This document shows, in pieces, positions 54,198 through 62,889 of a DNA stretch of 64,000 nucleotides (position 1 is the stretch's first letter; each line of letters opens with the position of its first letter). The position numbers and the translations under genes are program-made. The notes under the pieces were generated by a model. It was not told the origin of the DNA, searched no databases, and saw nothing but the letters and a program-made list of their open reading frames with translations. Source of the DNA: Pedobacter sp. PACM 27299 (lineage in GTDB: Bacteria; Bacteroidota; Bacteroidia; Sphingobacteriales; Sphingobacteriaceae); contig NZ_CP012996.1 of NCBI RefSeq assembly GCF_001412655.1, forward strand, positions 744,001 through 808,000, in the 5' to 3' direction.

Positions 54198-55547
54198 CTA
54201 TTTAATCGCCGGGCTGCTGAATCCTAATTTCGTCAGGCCATTTTGAACAGCTGGGCTACTCATGAAAAGCTTCCACAATAAACCGGTACGGTGGTTTTCT
54301 ATCATCACGATAATCGGTCCCTGATCGATGGCCAGGTGCGATTTTGCCACCCAATTGTGCTGCTCACTAAAAGCATCGGCAAATCCATATTCCGTCCATA
54401 GCTGATCGCCTTTGTCCTCATAAAAATGTCTCAAAGCCTGCATAGAGTACTCTGGAGTGTATGGGAAGGCGGATAAAGCAGCAGTAGGCGTAATGACACC
54501 CAGATCCTCCGTTGGAGAATGTGCCGCATAACCTTGCCAGCTGTCGCTTGCCGTTAAGCCCCAGCTGTTGGCTCCATAACCTTTATAATGTTTTGGGTTT
54601 TCTATGCAATGTGCCCTATTGATCAGGGTATGGTTTCTATTTTGTTCCCAATAATCTGCATAGCGATCTTTCAACCCTCGTGGATCTAATCCTAAATAGG
54701 AATATTGAGAGAAGAATAATGGGCCGCCACCATCAAAACCTAATGGCAAAGTGATTTCATTGAACTTTTTACCGTTTAAAAATGTATTGCTCATTGCCCA
54801 TCCTTCATGATAAACTCTCGGGTCTATGGAGAATTTTGGGGAAGATGCCGCGAGCACATAAGTGATCAGACATTCATTGTAACCTCTGATCTGATGGTCC
54901 ATACTCCAGCCATTGTTTGGGCTCCAATGCCAGTAAAGGACTTTCTGACCCTGGGTAAACCAGTTCCATTCAATCCCTTCCCACATCCATTGGATTTTGT
55001 TTCTAATGTCTCTTTCTGTGGCGTTATCGGCAGTATAATATTGTGCTGCGGTCAATAATCCCTGAAAAAGTAAAGAAGTTTCCACGATGTCAGCGCCATC
55101 ATCTTTCGGGCTGAAGCGGATCACTTTACCGGTTTCTCCATTTAACCAATGCGGGAAAGCGCCATGAAACATATCTGCCTTCCATAAAAAGTCTACAATT
55201 TTTTTTGTCCTCTCGGCAGCTTGCTCGCGGCTAATGAATTTTCTTTCTGAAGCGACGATGGTGGCCATCACGCCAAACCCTGTACCACCTGTGGTGACTA
55301 CTTCATTGCCATATTCGAAAGCAACATTACTGCGTTCTCTTGCCATACCGCTTACCGGATGGGCGAAATCCCAGAAATAGCGGAAGGTCTGTTTCTGAAC
55401 CAGGTCCAGCAGCTGATCGTCTGTTAGGTTTTTCTTTATTTTCAGGTCAGCTTTAATGCTTTCTGTGTGTTTTTGCTGGGCATTCAGCTGATGAGTTGAG
55501 CAAATCAGGCTTAACAGTAAAAAGGTATGTAGTAAGTTTCTCTTCAT
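54198..55547 (-). CDS. GH144-type endo-beta-1,2-glucanase (Glycoamylase domain)
   Basis: Exported enzyme of 449 aa with a Sec signal (1-24, ending HQLNAQ). The rest is one (alpha/alpha)6-type Glycoamylase (PF10091-like) domain, often labelled glucoamylase but corresponding to GH144 in Bacteroidota glucan loci. Motifs are LVQKQTFRYFWDFAHPVSGM, DMFHGAFPHWLNGETG, VETSLLFQGLLTA and AIDQGPIIVMIENHRTGLLW. It is a paralogue of the next gene upstream, without that gene's Ig-like domain. It lies 12 bases behind it. Confidence 0.88.
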   Translation of the reverse strand: MKRNLLHTFLLLSLICSTHQLNAQQKHTESIKADLKIKKNLTDDQLLDLVQKQTFRYFWDFAHPVSGMARERSNVAFEYGNEVVTTGGTGFGVMATIVASERKFISREQAAERTKKIVDFLWKADMFHGAFPHWLNGETGKVIRFSPKDDGADIVETSLLFQGLLTAAQYYTADNATERDIRNKIQWMWEGIEWNWFTQGQKVLYWHWSPNNGWSMDHQIRGYNECLITYVLAASSPKFSIDPRVYHEGWAMSNTFLNGKKFNEITLPLGFDGGGPLFFSQYSYLGLDPRGLKDRYADYWEQNRNHTLINRAHCIENPKHYKGYGANSWGLTASDSWQGYAAHSPTEDLGVITPTAALSAFPYTPEYSMQALRHFYEDKGDQLWTEYGFADAFSEQHNWVAKSHLAIDQGPIIVMIENHRTGLLWKLFMSSPAVQNGLTKLGFSSPAIK

Positions 55548-55559
55548 TTTATGGTGTGT

Positions 55560-57188
55560 TTATAAGTTGGGGCTGGTAAAGCCTAATTTTCTCATTCCTG
55601 TTTTTACTTCCGGGCTGTTCATGAAAAGTTTCCATAACAGCTGACTGCGGTGGTTTTCGATCATGATGATGATCGGGCCCTGGTCTATCGCTAAGGTAGA
55701 GCTGGCAAACCAGGCATCATGCAGGGAGAAGGCATCGGTAAAGCCATAATCTCCCCAGATTTTATCTCCCAGTTTGTAGTAATAATATTTTAAAGCCTGC
55801 ATGGATTCTTTAGGTGTATAAGGAAAAGAGGCGAGGGCTGCGGTAGGGGAAATCACCCCATTGTCATTCGCGGGTTCATGGGCAAGGTATCCGTTGATGT
55901 CGTCGCTGGCGGTCAGTCCCCAGCAGTTCTCGCCATAGCCATAAAAACCTTTTACATTTGCTTTTGCATAGTTATAATGGTTGAGGGCATGGATTTTCGT
56001 CTGATTTTCATAATTGCCATAAGCATCAGATAGACCGTTCGGGTTGATGCCTAGGAAGGAATAATGGGAGAAAAATAATGGGCCGTTCATGCTGTTTTTC
56101 ATGGTGCCATTACTGGCCCAGCCATTGTCGTAGACCGTTTTTTGAATCGGGTGACTTGTAGAAGAAGCGGCCATCACATACGTGATTAAGGCTTCATTCC
56201 AACCTTTGACGGGTAGGTTCATTTCCCAGCCTACTGTCGGACTCCAATGCCAATACAGGCTATTGTCTTTCACAAACCAATCCCATTCTACTTCATTGTA
56301 AATACGGGTAATGTCGGTTCTTAAGGTCGTTTCTGCAGGATTCGCTGCATCAAAAAATTGTCGGGCAGTTAACATGCCCTGCATCAATAAGGAAGTCTCC
56401 ACCAGGTCGGCACCATTGTCTTTCGGACTGAATGGGACCACTGCTCCGGTATTGCCATTCATCCAATGCGGATAGGCACCATGAAAGCGCTGAGCCTTGT
56501 TTTTCAGAAAGGCAACGATCTTTTGCATGCGTTCCAAACCTTGGTCCCGGCTAATGAAATTCCGATGGATACCTGTCACCAGGGCCATCATTCCAAAACC
56601 AGATCCTCCACTGGTGACGATGTCAGCGGAAGTATTTCGCTCTCTGGCCAGGCCGCTTCCTGGATGTGCGAAATCCCAGAAATATTTAAATGTTTGTTTC
56701 TGCACTAAATCCAGTAAGGCATCTTCCGCAATCACAGGGAATTTGTCGGCCTCATCTACCGCGGTGATCAGGTTTACGATAATAGGGATATTTAAATTCT
56801 TCCCTTTATCGGAAGTTAAATTCGTTTGTACGTCTAGAAAGTATTTTGTGATGGCCTGGAGAGGCTCTACAGGCTTTACAACAAGTGTTTTGTCCTGATC
56901 TTCATAATTTAGCTCCAGTTTAACAGGAACACCATTTTTGTCTTTAATGACCACTGCTTTTGCTGCAGAACTTTTATCAATGACTGCGGAAAAGGAAAGC
57001 TTGAACACCGGACTGGTATTGATGCCATAATAACTGAACCCGGCAGACGCTTCATTTACTTTTATTTTGCTAAAGGTAAATGAATCAGTAATGGGGGCTA
57101 CAGGCTCAATAGGCTTAGCGGTATCCTGCTTTGAGCAAGAAAACAACAGCAATGAAATGAGTACCAGAAGACAATGTCTTAGCTGCAT
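55560..57188 (-). CDS. GH144-type glucanase lipoprotein with N-terminal Ig-like domain
   Basis: Protein of 542 aa. A lipoprotein signal with lipobox LLFSC (Cys about 18) suggests surface anchoring. Residues about 35-150 are a bacterial Ig-like domain of the SbsA/Big_5 kind, and 155-540 a GH144/Glycoamylase domain with LVQKQTFKYFWDFAHPGSGL, QRFHGAYPHWMNGNTG and AIDQGPIIIMIENHRSQLLW. It is probably the cell-surface endo-glucanase that makes oligosaccharides for SusCD, while its paralogue may act in the periplasm. It follows the LamG lipoprotein gene after a terminator-like hairpin. Confidence 0.88.
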   Translation of the reverse strand: MQLRHCLLVLISLLLFSCSKQDTAKPIEPVAPITDSFTFSKIKVNEASAGFSYYGINTSPVFKLSFSAVIDKSSAAKAVVIKDKNGVPVKLELNYEDQDKTLVVKPVEPLQAITKYFLDVQTNLTSDKGKNLNIPIIVNLITAVDEADKFPVIAEDALLDLVQKQTFKYFWDFAHPGSGLARERNTSADIVTSGGSGFGMMALVTGIHRNFISRDQGLERMQKIVAFLKNKAQRFHGAYPHWMNGNTGAVVPFSPKDNGADLVETSLLMQGMLTARQFFDAANPAETTLRTDITRIYNEVEWDWFVKDNSLYWHWSPTVGWEMNLPVKGWNEALITYVMAASSTSHPIQKTVYDNGWASNGTMKNSMNGPLFFSHYSFLGINPNGLSDAYGNYENQTKIHALNHYNYAKANVKGFYGYGENCWGLTASDDINGYLAHEPANDNGVISPTAALASFPYTPKESMQALKYYYYKLGDKIWGDYGFTDAFSLHDAWFASSTLAIDQGPIIIMIENHRSQLLWKLFMNSPEVKTGMRKLGFTSPNL

Positions 57189-57211
57189 TGAGATAGGGGC
57201 TTTTAGCTTAA

Positions 57212-57243
57212 AAAGCGTTGCAGAGCTGTGTCTGCAACGCTTT
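57212..57243 (-). terminator. Terminator-like hairpin between LamG and GH144 genes
   Basis: AAAGCGTTGCAGA (57212-57224) pairs perfectly with TCTGCAACGCTTT (57231-57243). On the minus strand a TTTTTAAG run follows. It probably lowers expression of the downstream enzymes relative to susCD. Confidence 0.7.
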
Positions 57244-57262
57244 ATGATATAGGATTTTTGGA

Positions 57263-58090
57263 TTATTTTCCTTTACTTTCTAATTTAGATAGGGCACCGA
57301 TTTCATCAGCTGTCAATGCTTTATTATAAATTCTGACTTCATCCAGCTTGCCTGTTAGGTTAGCAGCCCAGCTTTCTTTATTTCCTGCAGTAGTTAAACT
57401 TGGGGTAGTTTGAAATTGTAAGGTTCCAAAAACCATTTTCGTTGCATTCTGGAAAGTTAAGGGGCCGTTATTTGGAACGGTCAGTGCTTTTAATTTTCCG
57501 CCATTGATGTAAATGATGAAAGTAGAACTTACCTGATCATAACTCAAAGCAAGGTGTGTCCATTTTTTCCAGATGCCTGGAACCTTGAAGTTTTCTGATT
57601 GTGTAAGGACGCCATTGTTGTTCACACGGAATTGAATCACACCATTGTCGGCATCACCACCATTTTCCAGGAAGATGACTAAATTACCCCATCCTGCTGC
57701 GGAATTTGCGATGTCAATCAGGCCTGTTGCACCAGTGTTCAGCTCAGAATTGAACCATAATGTGGTCGTAAAACTTTTTAGTTTCTGTACTTCTGTTGGT
57801 GTATCAGAAACCACATATCCCGCACTGGATCCTTGTAAAGCATTGCCTTTAGTACCTGCTGCAAATGAAGTGCTGGTGGATACGCCGCTCACTTTAGAAA
57901 CACTATCAATTAAACTGCCGTCGAAAGCCCAGTGTGCAACCAGACTAGCTGAAGCCACTTCTTTACTGCTGGTGTACCCACCAATATTTAGTGCTGGTGC
58001 ATAACTCGAAGGATCGAATTTTTTGGTACAGGAGCTAACCGCCAGAGAAAGGGCTGCTGCTGATAATATATAGAATAATCTTGTTTTCAT
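57263..58090 (-). CDS. LamG-domain lipoprotein, candidate surface glycan-binding protein
   Basis: Lipoprotein of 275 aa (lipobox VSSC, Cys about 21). After a short linker comes one concanavalin-like LamG domain (about 50-270), from SLVAHWAFDGSLIDSVSKVS to LDEVRIYNKALTADEIGAL. There are no catalytic residues I can recognise. It lies where Bacteroidota loci usually encode the surface glycan-binding protein, directly behind susD, so binding of the glucan at the cell surface is the most likely role. Confidence 0.85.
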   Translation of the reverse strand: MKTRLFYILSAAALSLAVSSCTKKFDPSSYAPALNIGGYTSSKEVASASLVAHWAFDGSLIDSVSKVSGVSTSTSFAAGTKGNALQGSSAGYVVSDTPTEVQKLKSFTTTLWFNSELNTGATGLIDIANSAAGWGNLVIFLENGGDADNGVIQFRVNNNGVLTQSENFKVPGIWKKWTHLALSYDQVSSTFIIYINGGKLKALTVPNNGPLTFQNATKMVFGTLQFQTTPSLTTAGNKESWAANLTGKLDEVRIYNKALTADEIGALSKLESKGK

Positions 58091-58109
58091 TTCTTTTCGT
58101 TAAATAAGA

Positions 58110-59597
58110 TTAATAACCTGGGTTTTGCGTAAGGACACCAACACTCAGTTCAATCTGAGTATTTGGAATTGGCCATACTTCATTTTTATTTGCTTTCCAG
58201 CCTTTAGGCCCAAATACTACTGCAGCACGTCCTTGGCGAATCACATCAAAATAACGATCTGATTCCATCGCTAGTTCTACCTGTCTTTCATGGTAGATGG
58301 CTGCACGCAGTGCGGTTTGGTCTGTAGTGGTTACTTTAGGTAAGATCGCTGGATTTCCCTGTCTTGCTCTTAATCTCACTTGTTCTATAGAAGAAAGTGC
58401 CTGACCCGAATTACCCAATTCATTCGCAGCTTCTGCATTCATTAACAATACATCTGCGTAACGGATTACCCTTACGTTCTGCTGTCCACCTCTTGGATTG
58501 TTATTATCGTAAGGTGTAGCAAATGGAACATAAGGTTTGTGGCTGTATCTTACTGGATCTCCAGGAGCAGAAGTGATTAAATCTCCCTGAGGAGTGGTAT
58601 TGCCTACGAATAGAATAGTACCTTCTCTACGCGGATCACCAGTTTCAAAAGCTGCTGCCAGTTCAGCAGATGGGGTGTTAAAACCCCAGTAGCCGGCTTG
58701 GTCCCTTACGCCTTGCACTTGTGCATACTGACTATTACTGGCATCTTTTGTACCAGGATTATACTCGCACTGAATCTCAAATACAGATTCAGAGCTGTTT
58801 TCATGATTCAAACGGAACACGGATTGATAATCTGGCAGAAGGCTATATCCTAATCCCATTACCGTATTGGTTAAGCTCAGTACCAGTGGCCATTTCTGTT
58901 GATACATGGCTACCTTGGCATGTAGTGCCAACGCGGCTCCTTTTGTTGCACGGCCAACATCGGCAGTCGAATAACTTGCTGGTAGTACTGCTGCAGCGTC
59001 ATCCAGGTCTTTTTCAATTGCCGCATATACTTCCTCTCTTGAAGCTCTTGGCTTGTTAAATTGCTCAGGAGTACTAGGTACATTTAGGTGTAATCTTACG
59101 CCACCAAAAGCCCTTACCAATCTGAAGTAAGAATATGCCCTTACAAATTTAGCTTCTGCCAGGAGGCGGCTTTTTAGATTCGCATCCATTTCTATGCCTG
59201 GGACGTTATCCAATACCTGATTACAAAGGTTGATATTTTGGTATTGACCTTCCCAGAATCCAAGCACCTGTCCATCGGTAGAGGTAACTCTGAAATTTTC
59301 AAAATCGTTCAGATAACTAGCATCATTTGTGGAACTTCCTTTGTCTGCTTCATCAGAGGCAATGCTTTCTACAGCCAATGCTGGAAATGCGGTATTAGAC
59401 CAGCTGCGTAAATTTCCATAAACGGCATTTACACTAGCTAATGCATCATCCTGAGATTTCCAGAATGTTTCTGCTGGTTGTTTGGCTTGTGGGGGAACAT
59501 CCAAGAAACTTTTGGTACAAGAGGTGCTGAGTAAGATGGTTCCTGTGATGACTATTGCGCATGCTTTACGCAGCGCGGTATGGTTATATATTTTCAT
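58110..59597 (-). CDS. susD: RagB/SusD family nutrient-uptake outer-membrane lipoprotein
   Basis: Glycan-binding lid for the SusC channel, 495 aa. The lipoprotein signal has lipobox LLSTSC (Cys about 27). The SusD N-terminal TPR part starts FLDVPPQAKQPAETFWKSQD; the C-terminal SusD region includes NVRVIRYADVLLMNAEAANE and ERQVELAMESDRYFDVIRQG. Length is typical. It starts 12 bases after the susC stop, the standard paired order. Confidence 0.96.
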   Translation of the reverse strand: MKIYNHTALRKACAIVITGTILLSTSCTKSFLDVPPQAKQPAETFWKSQDDALASVNAVYGNLRSWSNTAFPALAVESIASDEADKGSSTNDASYLNDFENFRVTSTDGQVLGFWEGQYQNINLCNQVLDNVPGIEMDANLKSRLLAEAKFVRAYSYFRLVRAFGGVRLHLNVPSTPEQFNKPRASREEVYAAIEKDLDDAAAVLPASYSTADVGRATKGAALALHAKVAMYQQKWPLVLSLTNTVMGLGYSLLPDYQSVFRLNHENSSESVFEIQCEYNPGTKDASNSQYAQVQGVRDQAGYWGFNTPSAELAAAFETGDPRREGTILFVGNTTPQGDLITSAPGDPVRYSHKPYVPFATPYDNNNPRGGQQNVRVIRYADVLLMNAEAANELGNSGQALSSIEQVRLRARQGNPAILPKVTTTDQTALRAAIYHERQVELAMESDRYFDVIRQGRAAVVFGPKGWKANKNEVWPIPNTQIELSVGVLTQNPGY

Positions 59598-59608
59598 TTC
59601 CGGATCAA

Positions 59609-62600
59609 TTAAAAGGTAACGTTTAGACCTAAGTTATAAGTGGCATACAGTGGGTATACATTTGCATCTATACCTGCACTCAGTGGGGTGTAATTACCCA
59701 CGGTAGGTTTCCCGATTTCCGGGCTGAATCCTTTGTATCCAAAAAGGTTTACAGGATTTTGAGCATTTGCAAATATTCTTACTTTCTGCATTTTCCACTT
59801 GTTCAGTAAGTTGGAAGGCAAGGTATAGCCAATTTGTACATTTCTTAATCTGATGTAATCTCCTTTTTCAACAAAGAAAGAGTTTGGCGCTGAGTTTTTA
59901 GTAGTTCCTATGTTTGCAGAAGGGTAGGTGCTTGAACTGCCTTCACCATGCCATCTGTTTTTAAAGAAGTCTTCGGTGAAATTCTCATTACCATACCTTA
60001 CACCAAGGTTCGCATTATAAATACTAACTCCAGCAACACCCTGGATGTCCAGAGAAAGGTCAAAGTTTTTATATGCGAAAGTAGTATTCAGCGCATAGTT
60101 GAATTTAGGGTTAGGGCTTCCAAGAGATACACGGTCTTTACCGTCAATCACGCCGTCACCATTTTGATCTACATATCTGAAATCACCCGCCTGTGCATCT
60201 TTCTGAGCAGAAGCTAAAACTTCGGCTGCATTTTGGAAGATACCATCCACTTTATAGCCAAAGAACTCACCAATTGGCCTGCCAAGAACAGTGCGTGTTG
60301 CAAGGGAGCCATTTGCTAGCCCTTCACCGCCACTATAAATAGGGTTTCTACCTGTTACTACTTTAGTGACTTGGTTCTGGTTGTAACCAAAGTTTCCACT
60401 GATGGAATAAGTTAATCCGCCTTCTGTTTTATCTCTCCAGTTAGCAGTGAATTCAAATCCACGGTTCCTAAGGTCGGCTTGATTACCAACTTGTTTTGCT
60501 GCAGCTAATCCTAAATCTGATGCTACTGGGATCTCAAAAATGGCGCGTTCAGTTATTTTGTTGTAATAATCGGCTTCAATACTTAACCTGTTATCTAAGA
60601 ATCCTGCTTCTAAACCAATATCAGTTCCTGAACTACGTTCCCAGTCGATAAATAGAGGCGTAAGCTGATCAACAGACTTACCAGTATAGGCAACGCCATT
60701 AAAATAAGCCACATAACCACCTTTTGAGAAATGACGCGCTGAGTTGGATTTGTAGGAACCCCTGCATTTCCAACTTTACCCCAACTACCACGTAGCTTTA
60801 AATTGCTGAAAATCTCCTGACCTTGCATAAACGGTTCATTGCTGATCACCCAACCTGCACCGATAGAAGGGAAATAACCCCATGGGTTTCCATTAGAATA
60901 GAATTTTGAAGAGCCATCTGCACGCATCGAAGCATTTAACAGGTAGCGGTTCTTAAAGGCATAATTTACACGACCAAAGTAGGAGGCTGCAGTTTGTAGA
61001 TTTCCGCCATCCAATATCGAACGTCCTGCTTCATTACCTAAAGACAGGTAAAGGTCGCCTTCACTAGAGTATGGTACGTTTAAAGATTTACCATTGATGA
61101 AATAATTTTTGTTACGTTGTGCCGTTTGCCCAGCTAGTACCGTTAAATTATGGTCACCAAATGTGTTTTTATAAGTCAGCGTATTCTCAACGATCCAGTT
61201 CCTGTCTTCTGTTCTGTCGATACCAAGGATGCTGGTCTCATTACGCTGTGCATTTGTGGCTTTATAAACCGGAGTATAGCTCCTTACCTCAGCTTGTGAG
61301 AAATCACCACCAAAACTGGTTCTGAAAGTTAAACTTTTAAGAATTTCCAGTTCTGCATAAATGTTTCCAGTGAACTTGTAGTTTTTAGATCTTCTATTAA
61401 AGTAATCAATAGTTGCTTGTGGGTTTGCACCTGCGCCACTACCCAGACCAAAATCATTAGGATCTCCGTAAGTACCGTCTGCATAATAAACAGGGACTAC
61501 AGGTCCGGCAGTAAACATCTGACGAAATATAACATTGTCAATATCTTTTGAGTTACTAGCCGTTCCAGAAACGTTGTAACCTACCTTTAATGGTTTCAAT
61601 ACCTGGAATTCGCTGGTTAATCTGGCAGTATAACGGGTGTAGTTATTACCTTTTACAATACCATCCTGATCTAAATAACCAAGAGATAAGTTATAAGTGT
61701 TTTTCTCACCGCCGCCGCTGATGGATAACTGGTGGTTATTTACCTGTGCATTTCTAAGGATTTGACCGTACCAGTCAGTTCCTTTTCCGAAAGAAGCAGG
61801 ATCTTTGAAAAGCAGGTCTTCATTTTTGGAAGCGTAGATTTCATTAATAATTGTTGCATATTGAGTGGCATCTGCCATTTTCACTGGATTGGTGACACTT
61901 TGGAAACCAAATGTTCCATTGTAGTTTACAACTGCGTTACCTTTTTTACCCCTGTTGGTGGTTACTAAAACTACCCCATTGGCCGCTCTGATACCGTAGA
62001 TAGATAAACTTGACGCATCTTTCAGGATACTCATGTTCGCAATATCTGCAGGGTTTAAAAAGCTGATGTCATCATACCAAACACCATCTACTACGTAAAG
62101 CACACCTGTGTTACCATAGATGGTACCGGTACCACGAATCGTGATGAGTGGCGAAGCACCTGGAGCACCATTATTGGTGATAGAAACACCTGCAACTTTA
62201 CCCTGTAAAGCACTTACCGGGTTTACAGAAGCTTGCTTGGAAATTTCTTCTCCTTTTACGCTGGCTACAGAGCCTGTCACATCGATTTTTCTTTGTGTAC
62301 CGTAACCCACTACCACCACTTGTTCCAGTTCCTGTGAGGAAGAAGCCATTGCTATATTAATGGTTGTTCTATTGTTTACCGGTACCTCCTGTGTGACATA
62401 ACCGATATAAGTAAATACTAATGTAGCAGTCGCCGGCGCAGTGATGGAATAGTTTCCATTGGCGTCTGTTTGTGTTCCTGTTGTTGTTCCTTTTACCTGT
62501 ATACTTACAGCTGGAATACTGATTTTATCACCGCCATCTGTTACCTTTCCTTTTACAGTAATCTGCTGTGCAAAGGCAGAATAATTAAAAAGAAAACAGA

Positions 62601-62640
62601 GAAATGCTAAAACAGAAAATTTTGTAAAGATTCTTTTCAT
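59609..62640 (-). pseudogene. susC: SusC/RagA TonB-linked outer-membrane protein, split by a -1 frameshift
   Basis: Two frames together give one SusC-type glycan importer of about 1010 aa. The upstream frame (62640-60610) holds a signal peptide (1-25), a carboxypeptidase-regulatory-like domain (about 27-105), the TonB box VVVVGYGTQRKIDVTGSV and the plug and first barrel strands. It then runs into 30-odd foreign residues. The downstream frame (to 59609) continues the barrel to the final YNLGLNVTF. At 60720-60725 the run CC-TTTT (plus strand) is one base short: RVISQK should continue GGYVAYFNGVAYTGK. The whole is 3032 bases, one short of 1011 codons. It may be a sequencing indel; susD and the enzyme genes behind it are intact. 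Confidence 0.92.
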
Positions 62641-62777
62641 GCTCGTTTAGGTTATGTTTTATTTGATGGTTAAATCTCTATTACTATTCGGGTTATTGCA
62701 AAATTTTGACCTATACATGAATACGTCAGCACTGGTGTGTAGTGCATAATGGCGATTTTCTAAGGTGGTTTTTAGTC

Positions 62778-62807
62778 TAAATACCCTATTTATGACGTTT
62801 AAATACC
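62778..62807. repeat. Two direct repeats upstream of susC
   Basis: TAAATACC occurs at 62778-62785 and 62800-62807, 22 bases apart (about two helix turns), in the 250-base region between the regulator gene and susC. It is a possible operator. No exact TAnnTTTG promoter was found for susC here. Confidence 0.35.
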
Positions 62808-62889
62808 ATAAACAGGTGTTTCAGTTCCATCTAAAAAAATGAAGGTTTGTGGGGTTAAAAGAGTGGCTTTGTGTAGTAATGATGTAGTG

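Noticed and set aside
56497..56898. A 133-codon antisense frame within the lipoprotein GH144 gene
   Set aside because: A shadow frame opposite conserved catalytic-domain codons.
59609..60712. A separate 367-aa outer-membrane protein gene
   Set aside because: It lacks signal peptide and plug and continues the SusC barrel exactly where the upstream frame breaks.
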